Positions 42,937-55,874 are shown, counted from the stretch's first letter. The stretch is DNA of 64,000 nt from an uncultured Desulfovibrio sp. (GCA_900541395.1 UQJT01000011.1:9356-73355), one strand, 5' to 3'. Numbers and translations: made by a program. Notes: generated from the sequence alone by a model not told the origin.

Positions 42937-43977
42937 TCAACGCATGAAATACGTATGAGGAATATAACGATCGTGAGAAACGTCGTAACGCGCCCCGCAC
43001 CAGCCGGCCCCCATGCTGACAAGCGCGGCCAAAATCAGGGCCACGGCCGCGGCCAGAGCGCCCTTGGCCGCGGCGGACGACACATCGTCGGCCTTTTCCC
43101 GCGCCCTGTCGGACATTTCCTTGACGTGGCGGCGTGCATCCTCAACCTGGGTGCGGGCCTCGCTCAGGGACTCCTTGGCCTTACCCACAGCATGCCGATA
43201 GGCGCTGACGGCGTCGTCCACCATTTTTTCCGCCTCATCCTGAGGGATGTTGCGATGAGTCATAAGAGTATGGACAGCCGTTTCCCGATCAATATCTTTG
43301 GTCAGCGATTCCAGACGTTCCTTTTCCTTGTCCACGAATTGGGACAAAAATTTTTCCATATCCGAAGGATTCATGCTGAGTTGATGGATAAGTTCCCGCA
43401 AGTCGGAACGGGCCTCGCGCATCTGCTGATGCAGATATTCGGGCTGCAGGGTTTCGGCCCCGGTATCGCGCAAGATATCCATGACATGGTCATTCAGCTT
43501 GTCGGTATCAAAATCCAGGCGCACGTTTTCGCGCAAGTCGGAAAAAGCGTGGGAAGCCGCATTCATAACGCCTTTTCCCATAGATGAAGCAGCTCCCGCC
43601 GCGCCCGTTCCCAGGCTCTTCAAAGCCGAACCGGCCATACGGGCGGCCGAGGCCATGGCTATCATCCAGAAGATCATGGACACCCACAATACCAGCGCCC
43701 ACACCACAAAACCGTGTTCAAAACCGTGATGGCCGGCGCTCAGACCGGCTACAAAACCGCCCGCCGCCATACTGACCAGGACGGAAAAAAACGACCAGCC
43801 GCTGAAAGTCGCGGCCAGGCCGGACAAAGGATGCTCCTCCCTGGGTTTGATCATTTTGAAGCCCAGAGCCACGCCGAGCAAAAACATGACAATCCACACG
43901 CCCATGGCGGAAAAGGCTCCGGCGAAAATACTGCCCCAGGACAGTCTGGTGAACGCAAACGCTATATCGGATACCAT
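42937..43977 (-). CDS. Hypothetical inner-membrane protein with coiled-coil cytoplasmic domain
   Basis: 346 residues. Three or four membrane helices in the first 115 residues with many small residues ('AGAFSAMG', 'GGFVAGLSAG'), a long charged helical region (about 150-305), and one further helix near the C-terminus (about 308-328). Resembles other bacterial membrane proteins of unknown function with a YrzE/TIGR-like glycine-rich front; no specific family claimed. Its GGAGG site is followed by eight Ts before ATG. May act in envelope stress or membrane organisation, which is speculation. Confidence 0.65.
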   Translation of the reverse strand: MVSDIAFAFTRLSWGSIFAGAFSAMGVWIVMFLLGVALGFKMIKPREEHPLSGLAATFSGWSFFSVLVSMAAGGFVAGLSAGHHGFEHGFVVWALVLWVSMIFWMIAMASAARMAGSALKSLGTGAAGAASSMGKGVMNAASHAFSDLRENVRLDFDTDKLNDHVMDILRDTGAETLQPEYLHQQMREARSDLRELIHQLSMNPSDMEKFLSQFVDKEKERLESLTKDIDRETAVHTLMTHRNIPQDEAEKMVDDAVSAYRHAVGKAKESLSEARTQVEDARRHVKEMSDRAREKADDVSSAAAKGALAAAVALILAALVSMGAGWCGARYDVSHDRYIPHTYFMR

Positions 43978-44201
43978 AAAAAAAACCTCCGTATGTATTG
44001 AAAAGGATTAATCCCAAACCCGGCGATGGGATGAAATCCCTTGTATTCAACCACAGCCGGAGATTTCCGTACAATACTATCATGTATGAATTTCTTTATT
44101 TTTTTGGAGGCCGGTGCGTATACGTTCCGCTCCGCCGAAACGCCATGCGGCTGCCGACAGGCATAGCGGGCCTACAGCATGAAATAAAAGCGCTTTAAAA
44201 C

Positions 44202-44233
44202 GCGCAGCCCCCGTGTTTCCACGGGGGCTGCGC
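44202..44233 (-). terminator. Intrinsic terminator of the M23 peptidase gene
   Basis: GCGCAGCCCCCGTG and CACGGGGGCTGCGC pair perfectly over 14 bases with a four-base loop, then GTTTTAAAG on the minus strand. It stands 29 bases past the stop. Confidence 0.85.
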
Positions 44234-44261
44234 GCGTCGTAAGCGAATAAAATTTGAAAGA

Positions 44262-45941
44262 TCAATGAGGCCAGGCTTCAGGCGAATATTCGGCCAGGGC
44301 CGTTTCACCGTCCAGATAAGACTGAGCCGAAGCCACCATCTCCTGAAAAGCGGGCAAACGCTTTTTATCCACCGGATCTTCGCGCGGCACAATAACTTTG
44401 GTGGGATTAATAAACTTGCCGTTCTGCTTGAGTCGGAAATCAAGATGCGGGCCGGTAGCCACGCCGGTGGCCCCCACATAGCCTATGGTCTGCCCCTGCT
44501 TGACGCGTACTCCGCTCTTGATTCCGCGCGCAAAGCCGGACATGTGCGCGTATTGCGATTCCAGTCCGCCGGAATGTTTGATGATAATCATGTTGCCGTA
44601 GCCATTGCCCCAGCCCGCGCGGGTAATGGTGCCGTCGCCCACCGCCTTGATGGGGGTACCGGTGGGCGCCGCATAATCCACTCCCTGATGGGGACGAGAA
44701 TATCCGAATACCGGGTGCTTACGGTTCATGCTGTATCCCGAGCTGACCCTCGTGAAAGCCAACGGAGCCTTAAGCAGTGTTTTCTGAAGGGCTTCGCCCT
44801 GAGCATTATAGTGGCGCAGGCGACCCTCGGCGTCGGCAAACAGATAGGCTTCATAGCTGCGGCCCTGATTTTCAAAACGGGCCGCCAACATTTTGCCGTA
44901 TCCTTTGAACTCGCCGTCACGGTACAGTTTTTCCACCAGCACTTCAAAACTGTCGCCCTGGCGGATTTCATTAATGAAGTTGATTTCACACGAAAACACA
45001 TCGGCCAGATTTACGGCCAGCACCGGCCCTTCTCCCGTGTCGGCCACGGCTTCGAACAAACTGGTGTTGATGGTGCCCCGTACTTTGACGAGCTCCGTAT
45101 CGTACTCGATGGGCTCCGCAACCGCCACAAAGGAAGCGTCCCGGCGGTCCACCACCAGGCGCTGGGTATTGTCCATCTCATACACGAAACGGATAAAATC
45201 GCCGCTTTGGGCGTCGCGCTCCACGCTGAAGGGCCGCCCCTCGCGAATGGTAGCCAGCGAAAACACCGGATCGGACGCCTTGATCAGGGACATTACATCC
45301 CCGGCGGACAACCATTCGTTGAGAATAACGCCCGCCGTATCTCCTTTAGCTACAACGCTGCGGAAAATCTGATGCCCTGAACCATCCGTTTCCACTGTGT
45401 ACCGTTCGTTGTCCGCATACACCACGGGGCCGGTCAGCTCCCGTTCCCGGAACATTTCGGTCAAAGCCGCGGCCGCTGTGGACAGAGGCGGAACGACGTC
45501 GCCCGCTTCTTCTTCCGGCGTGGGTAGAAAAAACGGAAGACTCCGCAAATGCGAAATGCTTTCCCCCACCGACGCCACCAACATTTCCGGCCGTTCAGGC
45601 TGCTCCTCGGCGGCTTGGGCCAGGGCGGCAATTTCGCGGGAACTCAACGCGGCGGGTTCCGCCGCGGGCGCGGGCAAAGCCCGGGCAGGCGGGGACACAG
45701 CATTTTCCTCCAATGCCGGGCCTTCGCTCTCCGCTCCGGACAAAGCCCGGGCTCCGGCCAGAAGAGCGGTTTCCACGCTCGCCACCGGCGAAGCAAACAA
45801 ACGGGTCATGCCGGTCAGATCGTCATGAAACACAAACAAAGAGGCCACAGCCGCCGCGCACGCCGTCAGGCCCAGCCAGCGCCAGGGATGACGCCGCCGG
45901 GACACCGGGCGAGGGTAGATGTATTTTGCTGATTTTTTCAT
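44262..45941 (-). CDS. M23 family metallopeptidase (murein endopeptidase, MepM-like)
   Basis: 559 residues. One membrane helix near the N-terminus (about 25-42), an Ala/Pro/Glu-rich linker (to about 150), an OapA/LysM-type domain (about 190-300) and the M23 zinc peptidase domain (about 385-510) with H418 and D422 in HQGVDYAAP and H499 in 'HLDF'. Such enzymes cut peptide cross-links for cell elongation or separation. I start at ATG 45941; the GTG at 45953 has no site. It is transcribed away from dnaA, with a 477-base gap between. Confidence 0.88.
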   Translation of the reverse strand: MKKSAKYIYPRPVSRRRHPWRWLGLTACAAAVASLFVFHDDLTGMTRLFASPVASVETALLAGARALSGAESEGPALEENAVSPPARALPAPAAEPAALSSREIAALAQAAEEQPERPEMLVASVGESISHLRSLPFFLPTPEEEAGDVVPPLSTAAAALTEMFRERELTGPVVYADNERYTVETDGSGHQIFRSVVAKGDTAGVILNEWLSAGDVMSLIKASDPVFSLATIREGRPFSVERDAQSGDFIRFVYEMDNTQRLVVDRRDASFVAVAEPIEYDTELVKVRGTINTSLFEAVADTGEGPVLAVNLADVFSCEINFINEIRQGDSFEVLVEKLYRDGEFKGYGKMLAARFENQGRSYEAYLFADAEGRLRHYNAQGEALQKTLLKAPLAFTRVSSGYSMNRKHPVFGYSRPHQGVDYAAPTGTPIKAVGDGTITRAGWGNGYGNMIIIKHSGGLESQYAHMSGFARGIKSGVRVKQGQTIGYVGATGVATGPHLDFRLKQNGKFINPTKVIVPREDPVDKKRLPAFQEMVASAQSYLDGETALAEYSPEAWPH

Positions 45942-46418
45942 GATAATGTTCACCGATTTACTGAGTTTCGTCCAGCTTGTCCAGATAAAGAATCTTTCCG
46001 AATGTATCGTAATGTCTCAGCAAAAGTAGGTAATTTCTCAAATATCAAGTAATTTCAAAATATTAAAAAGAAAAATCGGATCACAAAACCGCCCGACCAA
46101 GACGGTGTGACGATACTTCGGAAAACGCGCAACCCCATCTTTACGACCCGGAAGCCGACGGCTCGTGCCCCGCTCCCGGGCGGAGTATTCCACAAGCCGC
46201 ATAAAGCCGCCTCTATTTTTTGAGCTCTTTTCACCTTTAGCCCCCATACCCCGGCATCTCTCCTTGTTGCTCCCTCATTTTTTTGATAAAAATTTCAACG
46301 TGACTCCAAAGCCCACACAGCGACGCATACTCTTTGCAAAATAATAAAATCATAGAGTTACATTTCGTTATAGCCTATTTAAGTTCGCTCATCTCTCTTT
46401 GATTTTCGAGGTGCCGCC
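45942..46418. other. AT-rich gap upstream of dnaA, possible origin region
   Basis: 477 bases without a gene, AT-rich at 46000-46075 and 46325-46385 against GC-rich flanks. I found no cluster of DnaA boxes: only a poor match, TATTCCACA, near 46185. It must hold the dnaA promoter, which I cannot place exactly. The location makes it the best origin candidate in the window, at low confidence. Confidence 0.3.
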
Positions 46419-47810
46419 TTGTCTGTCCCCTTCCTTTCCCCGCCGTCGAACGAAGCGCCCAAAGACGTGCTGCGGCGTGTGCTGAAACAAGGGCCCGTTC
46501 CCGGCGGCTTTGATACGGCTGAAGCGTGGTTGCGCGCCTGGTTCGACCCCTTGGAGTTCAGCTTGAAGGATGAGGAGATATATGTCCGCTTTCCCCACGT
46601 TCTGTTCGCCTCATGGTTTGAACAACACGGGCGCGAAGCTTTGGAAAAGGCCGCGCATCAAATATGGGGAAAGGATGTGCGCTTGCGCTACGACGGAACA
46701 CTCTCCGGCGTTCCGTCGCGGGACGATCTTCCTTCGTTTGCAGCCCGGCGGGAAAGTGAAGCCGCGGCACGCCCGAAAACACTTTCCCCTCCCCGTTCCT
46801 CAGCCTTTGAAGGCTTTTTCTGCGGCGGCAAAAATCAGTTCACTTTGAATATTTTGAGGGGGACGGCGGAAGGAACCCGCGTGTACACGCCTCTTTTGCT
46901 GCGGGGCGCACCGGGCACGGGCAAGACCCATCTGTTGCGGGCGGCCGCCCAAGCCTTGGAAAAAACAGGCAAAGTACTATTTTTTAGCGCGCCGGATTTC
47001 ACCGCTCTGTTCCGCAACAAGGGGCGGGACGAAGCCCGACGCGCCCTGCTTTCCTGCGCGGCCGTATGCGTGGACGACGTGCATCTTCTGGCCGAATGCG
47101 TCGAATCTCAGGAAGAACTGGCCGCCCTCATCGACGATATGGCCCAAAGGGGGCGTCCCGTATTGTGTGCGGCAGTGGTTTCTTCTGAAAGTTCCCGTTC
47201 CGATCCCGGTCATGAAGACCGCGATCCCGTGACGGAGCTGACCCCCGGTCTGCTTTCCCGCTTGTGCATGGGCATGGTGCTCGAACTGGCCGAGCCGGAC
47301 CTCGACGTCCGTCTGCGCTATGCCCAAGCCAGGCTGGCGGAATACGGGTTGGACGCGGGCAAGGACATGGCCCTGTTGCTGGCGCGGCGTTGCGGCGGCC
47401 TGCGACGGCTGCACGGCGTCATTCTGCGCATTGACGCCTTCCGCGCTCAAAGCGGACGGTTGCCGGACGAAAACGATATGGATACCATATTGCGCTCCAC
47501 GGGCAATCCTCGCGCGCTCACCCCCGACGCCGTGCTGGCCCTGGTGGCCTCTCGTTGCGGGTATACCTCAAAAGACCTGCGCGGCCGCAAACGGGACCCG
47601 AAGTTGGTCCGCGCCCGCCAGATCGCCATGTACCTGTGTCGCGAACTGCTCGGCGAGTCTTATCCTTCCTTGGGCCGTATGTTCGGCGGCAAAGACCACA
47701 GCACGGTCATCCATGCCGTGAAAAAAATTAAGGAAACACAAGTTACGAACAAAGATGTACACATCTTGGTGACTGAATTGACACAAAGTTGCCGGAAACA
47801 CCTCGCATGA
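46419..47810 (+). CDS. dnaA: Chromosomal replication initiator DnaA
   Basis: 463 residues. Domain I about 1-90, a short linker, AAA+ domain from about 130 with Walker A GAPGTGKTH (163-171) and Walker B 'VCVDDVHLL', and DNA-binding domain IV with the signature 'GGKDHSTVIHAVKKI'. The start is TTG at 46419, eight bases after GAGG; no ATG or GTG fits the family start better. Two residues at the sensor region are unlike common DnaA ('VCVDDVHLL' rather than 'LLIDDIQFL'), a divergence seen in deltaproteobacterial-type proteins. Followed by dnaN after 138 bases. Confidence 0.93.
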   Translation: MSVPFLSPPSNEAPKDVLRRVLKQGPVPGGFDTAEAWLRAWFDPLEFSLKDEEIYVRFPHVLFASWFEQHGREALEKAAHQIWGKDVRLRYDGTLSGVPSRDDLPSFAARRESEAAARPKTLSPPRSSAFEGFFCGGKNQFTLNILRGTAEGTRVYTPLLLRGAPGTGKTHLLRAAAQALEKTGKVLFFSAPDFTALFRNKGRDEARRALLSCAAVCVDDVHLLAECVESQEELAALIDDMAQRGRPVLCAAVVSSESSRSDPGHEDRDPVTELTPGLLSRLCMGMVLELAEPDLDVRLRYAQARLAEYGLDAGKDMALLLARRCGGLRRLHGVILRIDAFRAQSGRLPDENDMDTILRSTGNPRALTPDAVLALVASRCGYTSKDLRGRKRDPKLVRARQIAMYLCRELLGESYPSLGRMFGGKDHSTVIHAVKKIKETQVTNKDVHILVTELTQSCRKHLA

Positions 47811-47948
47811 ACGCCGCCCACGAAAAAAAGCGCGGTTCCGTTCCCGACCGAGCCCAAAATCGTCACCAAATCAACCTGGAAAAACGGGGTGATATGCGGG
47901 ATACGCACAAAACCTCTTCCCCTAACTTCTGCAAATGAGGAAACCATT

Positions 47949-49127
47949 ATGCTTTTAACAGTAAAGAAAGAGCAAATTATCGACGGCCTGCAAAAAGCGG
48001 CGTCCATCATTCCAAGCAAAGCGGGGGCGGCCTACTTGCGCTCCATTTGGCTCCAGGCCGTTAAAGCTCCGGAAGGCGATTTGTCCGGAGAAGGAAAGCT
48101 GACTTTGATGGCCACGGACGTCAACATCGAATTCACCGGCACCTATCCGGCGAACGTGCAGGAAGAAGGTCAGGTGGGCGTCAACGGCCGGGCCTTTGTC
48201 GAACTTCTGCGCCGTCTGCCCGGCGGCGATATCCGGCTTAACCTCGACGCGGCCGCCAACACCTTGCTTGTGGAGCAGGGCCGCCGTTCCTACAAACTGC
48301 CCGCGGCCGATCCGGTATGGTTCCAGGCTTTGCCTCCTTTCCCCGAGGAAGAGGCTATCCTATGGTCCGGCGACTTTTTTCAGGACCTGCTGGATCGAGT
48401 GTCGTTCTGCATCAGCGACGACGACAGCACCGAAGGTTTGTCCTGCCTGTGCCTGAAAAGCGTGGAGCCCGGCAAAGTCGACGCCTGCGGTCTTAACGGA
48501 CATCAGTTCGCCATGGTTCGCTTCCTCAACGACGAACTGGCCGCCAAGTTGCCCGAACAGGGCTTGCTGCTCCAGAAAAAGTACGTCAACGAGCTGCGTA
48601 AATGGCTTGGCACGGATGAAATCATGCTTAATATAAGTGAACGGCGTTTTCATCTGCGCACGGGCACCGGCAGCGAAACCCTCAGTCTGCCCCGTTCGAA
48701 TTTCACCTACCCTGATCATCTGAGCTTTTTATCCCGTCTGTCCGCCGCCGACGTGTCCAAGCTCGACGTCGATCGCCGCGAGTGCCTGGACGCTTTGGAC
48801 CGTCTGCATATTTTCAACAACGAAAGCGATCGCTGCACCTATTTTCAGTTTGCCGACGCCGACGTGGTGTTGACGGCCCAGGGGCAGGAAACCGGATCGG
48901 CCACGGAACATCTGGAGGCCGCTTTCAGCGGAGAACTGGAGCGCATAGCCTTCCCCACCCGGAACCTGATGGACATTCTGGGCCATTTCCAGTCGCCCCG
49001 TCTGACGTTCACCCTGACCGGAGCGGAAGGTCCCTGCGGCGTCACCGGCGCCGAAGACCCGGATTACACGGTGCTCATCATGCCCATGAAGATTGCCGAA
49101 TCCACCTATTATACCGAAGACGAATAA
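47949..49127 (+). CDS. dnaN: DNA polymerase III beta subunit (sliding clamp)
   Basis: 392 residues, somewhat longer than the E. coli clamp (366). Three clamp folds; 'MLLTVKKEQIIDGLQKAASII' start and 'MPMKI' near the C-terminus (the 'MPMRL' pocket motif that binds polymerase) are visible. ATG 47949 follows GAGGAAA. Stands between dnaA and gyrB, the conserved order near origins. A terminator follows. Confidence 0.94.
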   Translation: MLLTVKKEQIIDGLQKAASIIPSKAGAAYLRSIWLQAVKAPEGDLSGEGKLTLMATDVNIEFTGTYPANVQEEGQVGVNGRAFVELLRRLPGGDIRLNLDAAANTLLVEQGRRSYKLPAADPVWFQALPPFPEEEAILWSGDFFQDLLDRVSFCISDDDSTEGLSCLCLKSVEPGKVDACGLNGHQFAMVRFLNDELAAKLPEQGLLLQKKYVNELRKWLGTDEIMLNISERRFHLRTGTGSETLSLPRSNFTYPDHLSFLSRLSAADVSKLDVDRRECLDALDRLHIFNNESDRCTYFQFADADVVLTAQGQETGSATEHLEAAFSGELERIAFPTRNLMDILGHFQSPRLTFTLTGAEGPCGVTGAEDPDYTVLIMPMKIAESTYYTEDE

Positions 49128-49182
49128 AGCCCCGAGAGAACCGCTCGGGAATGTCGTCGACCCGACGGACGACTCGCTTTTT

Positions 49183-49222
49183 CCTGTCCGATCTTTTCGA
49201 AAAAAAGGAAAGATCGGACAGG
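49183..49222 (+). terminator. Terminator after dnaN
   Basis: CCTGTCCGATCTTT (49183-49196) pairs with AAAGATCGGACAGG (49209-49222) over 14 bases and is followed by ATTGTTTG. It separates dnaN from gyrB, so gyrB should have its own promoter within 49223-49405. Confidence 0.7.
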
Positions 49223-49303
49223 ATTGTTTGAAATTTCCCGACGTTTCCGGTATAAAGACAGAAGCGACCCGACCGGCGACCGTGAAGCTCCGCAAGGGGG
49301 TAA

Positions 49304-51820
<2,517 letters not shown>

Positions 51821-51840
51821 CTTTTTGGTCGGAGGATGTC

Positions 51841-52185
51841 ATGGAAACCCTGGTGGCCGCTTGCGGCCTGGTGTGCAGCAAGTGTGAAGCCTTTATCGGG
51901 ACCCGCGCCGGAGATGCCGAGCTTATTCGACAAACGGCGGAGGAATGGAGCCGGAAATACGGCGTGCCCGTTCCGCCCGAAGCGGTGTGGTGCTCGGGCT
52001 GCATGACCGAAGGCGGCCCCAAGTGCGCCCACTGTTCCCAGGGTTGCGAGGTGCGGCGTTGCGTGCTGGACAAAAAATACTGCACTTGCGCCGATTGCGT
52101 CGAATACCCTTGCGCCAAAACCGCTTTTACCGTTTCAGAAGTTCCGGCCACCCGTGCGCTGCTGGAAGCCCTGAAAAAGTTTTAA
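51841..52185 (+). CDS. DUF3795 family cysteine-rich protein between gyrB and gyrA
   Basis: 114 residues with twelve cysteines, mostly in pairs: 'CGLVCSKCEAF' (8-17 region), 'CSGCMTEGGPKCAHCSQGCEVRRC', 'CTCADCVEYPC' (each given in part). DUF3795 proteins are small predicted metal-binding proteins, common in anaerobes, with no known function. ATG 51841 follows GGAGG. The tight fit between gyrase genes suggests co-expression with gyrB; a stable hairpin then separates it from gyrA. Confidence 0.85.
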   Translation: METLVAACGLVCSKCEAFIGTRAGDAELIRQTAEEWSRKYGVPVPPEAVWCSGCMTEGGPKCAHCSQGCEVRRCVLDKKYCTCADCVEYPCAKTAFTVSEVPATRALLEALKKF

Positions 52186-52189
52186 CCTC

Positions 52190-52217
52190 CCGACCGCGGC
52201 TTCCGAGTCGCGGTCGG
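52190..52217 (+). terminator. Hairpin between the DUF3795 gene and gyrA
   Basis: CCGACCGCG (52190-52198) pairs with CGCGGTCGG (52209-52217), five bases after the stop. No T-run, so likely attenuation or processing rather than full termination. Confidence 0.45.
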
Positions 52218-52245
52218 CCCGCAAGTCATCGCAAAAGGATATACC

Positions 52246-54771
52246 GTGGCCGAACTGGAAGTTCATCCGAATATCGACATCGAAAAGGAACTCAGGCAAT
52301 CCTATCTTGCCTATTCCCTCAGCGTTATCATAGGCCGAGCCATCCCCGACGCCCGTGACGGCCTCAAACCCGTGCATCGGCGTATTCTGTACGCCCAGTC
52401 GCAGTTGGCCAACACCTACAGTCGACCGCACAAGAAGTGCGCCCGCGTGGTAGGCGACGTCATCGGCAAATATCATCCGCACGGCGATGTGGCCGTATAC
52501 GATGCCCTGGTGCGCCTGGCTCAGGAATTCAACATGCGCGATCCCCTGGAAGACGGCCAGGGGAACTTCGGGTCCATTGACGGCGACTCCCCGGCCGCCA
52601 TGCGTTACACCGAAGTCCGCATGTCTCGTTTGGCTTCGGAATTTTTGGGAGATATCGACAAAAAGACCGTGGACTTCCGCCCCAATTATGATGGATCGGA
52701 GCAAGAGCCCGCGGTATTGCCCACCAAGGTTCCCAACCTGCTGCTCAACGGTTCGTCGGGCATTGCCGTGGGCATGGCCACCAACATTCCGCCTCACAAC
52801 TTGGGAGAACTGTGCGACGCTTTGCTTCGGATCATCGATGAACCCGAATGCACGGTGGACGATCTTATGGAGCTGGTGCACGGGCCGGACTTCCCCACGT
52901 CGGGTTTTGTCTACGCCGGGCAGGGCTTGACCGACGCCTACCGTACCGGACGCGGCATTATCAAGATGCGCGGCCGGGTGGAGGTGGAAGAGCGCAAAAA
53001 GGGCCAGCAGGCCGTGGTCATTCGCGAAATTCCCTATGCGCTCAACAAGTCCAACCTGGTGGAAAAGATCGCGGCTTTGGTCAACGATCGTCGCATTGAA
53101 GGCGTTTCCGACCTGCGCGACGAATCGGATCGCCGGGGCATACGTATCGTTCTTGATCTCAAGCGCGGCACCATTCCCGATCTGGTCATCAACGCTCTGT
53201 ACAAGTTTACTCCGCTGGAAACGTCCTACGGCATCAACATGCTGGCAGTGGTGGACAACAAGCCCCAGTTGCTCAACCTCAAAAGCGCGTTGACCTGTTT
53301 TCTGGAGCACCGGCGCGAGGTAGTCATCCGCCGTACCCGTTTTGATTTGGACAAGGCGGAGGCTCGTGCCCACATTGTGGAAGGCTTGCTCAAAGCCCTG
53401 GACGTCATCGACGAAATCGTGGCCCTGATTAAAGCTTCGGCTACGCCCGCCGAAGCCAAATCCGGACTTATGGAGCGTTTCGGCTTTTCCGATATTCAGG
53501 CCCAGAGCATTCTGGATATGCGCCTCCAGCGCCTGACCGGCCTGGAACGCGACAAGCTGTTGGATGAATTCCACGAGCTGCAGAAGCTCATCGCCTATTT
53601 GAAGTCCATCCTCGAGGACGTGCGGGTGTTGCGCGATGTTCTGCGCCAGGAAACCCGCGAAATAAAAGAAAATTACGCCACGCCGCGCAAGACGGAAATT
53701 TTGCAGGCCGCTCTGACCGGCATTGATATCGAGGACCTCATTCCGGACGAGGATGTGGTCATCACTCTTTCCCGACGCGGATACATCAAGCGCACCACCT
53801 TGGCCACTTACCAGCAGCAGCGGCGCGGAGGCAAGGGGATTGCGGGCCTGCACACCTCGGACGACGATTTTGTGCAGGATTTCATCACAACCACCAATCA
53901 TCAATATCTGCTCCTGTTCACCAACAAGGGCCGCATGCACCAGGTGAAGGTGCATCAGGTGCCCGAAGGCAGCCGCACTGCCAAAGGCATGCATATAGCC
54001 AATCTGCTGCCCCTGGAGCAGGACGAATGGGTGGCCAACGTAATTTCCGTGCGCGAATTTGCCGAGGATCGCTATTTCCTGTTTGCCACCAAACGAGGCA
54101 TGGTCAAGCGTTCGAGCGTGTCGCTGTATGCCCGTTGCCGCAAGAGCGGCCTCATCGCTCTGGGACTGAGAGAAGACGATGAACTGATCGCGGTGCGCGA
54201 GATCAGCGATAACGAACACGTGGTTATGGTTACGGCCAACGGTATGGCCATCCGTTTTTCGTTGACCGATGTACGGCCCATGGGCCGTAGCGCCGCCGGG
54301 GTGAAAGGCATAGGCCTGCGCCGGGGCGATACCGTGGTGTCCTGCCTGCCTCTGGCGGCCGACGATTTGTCCACGGAAATTCTGGCGGTTTCTTCCCTGG
54401 GTTACGGCAAGCGTACCCGCGTCGATCTATACCGGGTCCAAAGCCGAGGCGGCATCGGTCTTATCAACTTCAAGGTATCGCCCAAGACCGGGCCGGTCAT
54501 AGGCGGCATGCCGGTGAAAGACGGCGATTCATTGATTCTGCTCACCACCACCAACAAAATTATCCGCTTGGGCGTGGACGAAGTGCGGTCGGTAGGCCGG
54601 GCCACCATGGGGGTGCGCCTGGTGCGCCTGGATGACGGTGCCAGTGTGGCGGGCTTCGACACCGTAACCGACGCGGGCCTGTCCGATACCGGTGAAGCGC
54701 CGCAGGAAGCGTCCCTGGACGCGACCCCGACCGCTTCCGGAGAAGAAACGCCTCCTGAACCGGAGGCGTAG
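52246..54771 (+). CDS. gyrA: DNA gyrase subunit A
   Basis: 841 residues. Breakage-reunion domain with catalytic Y121 in 'AAMRYTEVR', and a C-terminal beta-pinwheel with the GyrA box 'QRRGGKG', which distinguishes it from topoisomerase IV ParC. The GTG at 52246 begins MAELEVHPN. The quinolone-determining helix reads [10 protein letters not shown]: valine V82 stands where E. coli has S83, while the D87 equivalent is kept. The C-terminal 35 residues are an acidic low-complexity tail, as in other gyrases. Confidence 0.96.
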   Translation: MAELEVHPNIDIEKELRQSYLAYSLSVIIGRAIPDARDGLKPVHRRILYAQSQLANTYSRPHKKCARVVGDVIGKYHPHGDVAVYDALVRLAQEFNMRDPLEDGQGNFGSIDGDSPAAMRYTEVRMSRLASEFLGDIDKKTVDFRPNYDGSEQEPAVLPTKVPNLLLNGSSGIAVGMATNIPPHNLGELCDALLRIIDEPECTVDDLMELVHGPDFPTSGFVYAGQGLTDAYRTGRGIIKMRGRVEVEERKKGQQAVVIREIPYALNKSNLVEKIAALVNDRRIEGVSDLRDESDRRGIRIVLDLKRGTIPDLVINALYKFTPLETSYGINMLAVVDNKPQLLNLKSALTCFLEHRREVVIRRTRFDLDKAEARAHIVEGLLKALDVIDEIVALIKASATPAEAKSGLMERFGFSDIQAQSILDMRLQRLTGLERDKLLDEFHELQKLIAYLKSILEDVRVLRDVLRQETREIKENYATPRKTEILQAALTGIDIEDLIPDEDVVITLSRRGYIKRTTLATYQQQRRGGKGIAGLHTSDDDFVQDFITTTNHQYLLLFTNKGRMHQVKVHQVPEGSRTAKGMHIANLLPLEQDEWVANVISVREFAEDRYFLFATKRGMVKRSSVSLYARCRKSGLIALGLREDDELIAVREISDNEHVVMVTANGMAIRFSLTDVRPMGRSAAGVKGIGLRRGDTVVSCLPLAADDLSTEILAVSSLGYGKRTRVDLYRVQSRGGIGLINFKVSPKTGPVIGGMPVKDGDSLILLTTTNKIIRLGVDEVRSVGRATMGVRLVRLDDGASVAGFDTVTDAGLSDTGEAPQEASLDATPTASGEETPPEPEA

Positions 54772-54780
54772 GCAGGACGT

Positions 54781-55578
54781 ATGCGTCTGCTGCCCTATCT
54801 TGTTTTTGCCTTGTGCCTTCTGTGCGCCTGCGAGCGTCCCTCTTACGACACGGACGATCTCGCGGCCGCGCAGGAGGCTGCGGAACAACGCGACTGGACT
54901 CAGGTGGCGCGTCTTCTGCAACGTTATCTGCGCGAGGAAAACGATCCGCAAAAACGTTGGACGGCCTGGAATCTGTTGGTCAGCGCTTCGCAACACATGG
55001 GGGAGGACGCTTGGGCGATAGATTACCTGGAAAATATGTTGCAGGAATATGGCGACGACGGCGCATATACGGCTGCCGTTTTGCGTCGTTTGGGCGCGGG
55101 ATATGAGAAGATCAGGCAGTGGGACAAAGCTTCCGAAGCTTGGTTGCGTCTGCTTGACGTAACGGAACTGTCCCCCAATGAGACGGCCCTTCTGTACCGT
55201 CGTATGGGCTTATATCATCAGCAGGCTCAGAATTTCGCCCTGGCCGAAGATATGTTTGAAATGTGCGCGGACCACGCCGCCACTCCCGCGCTGTTGGGTG
55301 AATGCCGTTATCTTTTGGCGGACGCCTACGCCACGGACGGCCGACTCGACGAGGCCGCGCGCCACGTGGATGAAGTATTGGCCGTGCCCGAAACCGCGCC
55401 TGACGTGCGGGGCCGCGCATTGTTGCTCAAAGGCGACATTTATGAACAGCAGGAACGGCGGGACGAGGCGGCCCGGGCCTTTGCCGAAGCCCTGCCTCTG
55501 CATCCCAATCCCGCCGTTGTGCAAAGTCGTATCGACTATCTCAAAACCAAGCCCCAGTCCATAGCGCCTGCCTCTTGA
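54781..55578 (+). CDS. TPR-repeat lipoprotein
   Basis: 265 residues. Lipoprotein signal with lipobox 'LLCAC' (lipidated C near residue 18). The rest is a series of tetratricopeptide-like helical pairs ('AWAIDYLENMLQEYGDD', 'KIRQWDKASEAWLRLL', 'QQERRDEAARAFAEALPLHPN'). Probably an outer-membrane or periplasmic scaffold protein. Nine bases from the gyrA stop to the ATG, so it is probably co-transcribed with gyrA; no dedicated function is evident. Confidence 0.82.
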   Translation: MRLLPYLVFALCLLCACERPSYDTDDLAAAQEAAEQRDWTQVARLLQRYLREENDPQKRWTAWNLLVSASQHMGEDAWAIDYLENMLQEYGDDGAYTAAVLRRLGAGYEKIRQWDKASEAWLRLLDVTELSPNETALLYRRMGLYHQQAQNFALAEDMFEMCADHAATPALLGECRYLLADAYATDGRLDEAARHVDEVLAVPETAPDVRGRALLLKGDIYEQQERRDEAARAFAEALPLHPNPAVVQSRIDYLKTKPQSIAPAS

Positions 55579-55874
55579 ATCATTTTATGATTGAAAGCAT
55601 CCGCCGGCCGGAACTGTGTCTATTGCGGCCCGCAGTTTTCCGTCCCGTTTCTTGGCGCCGCAGGCGAATTGCGGCGACGCCGGACAGGAGACGTTGCGGC
55701 AAAGTCTCGTCCGTATGGCGTCGAAACCGGCTTACCGAACAATTAACCTTTTCTTAACCCTGCACCGGATAGAGCTTGGACATCCGGAAACGTGCGGACC
55801 GGTGGCGGCTCCCGTGCGAACGACCCGGAAGAGGCGGAAGGATTTTCGTCTGTCACGGTATGGAGGTACAGGGT

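Noticed and set aside
52135..54219. 694-codon minus-strand open frame opposite gyrA
   Set aside because: Antisense of gyrA with no recognisable motif.
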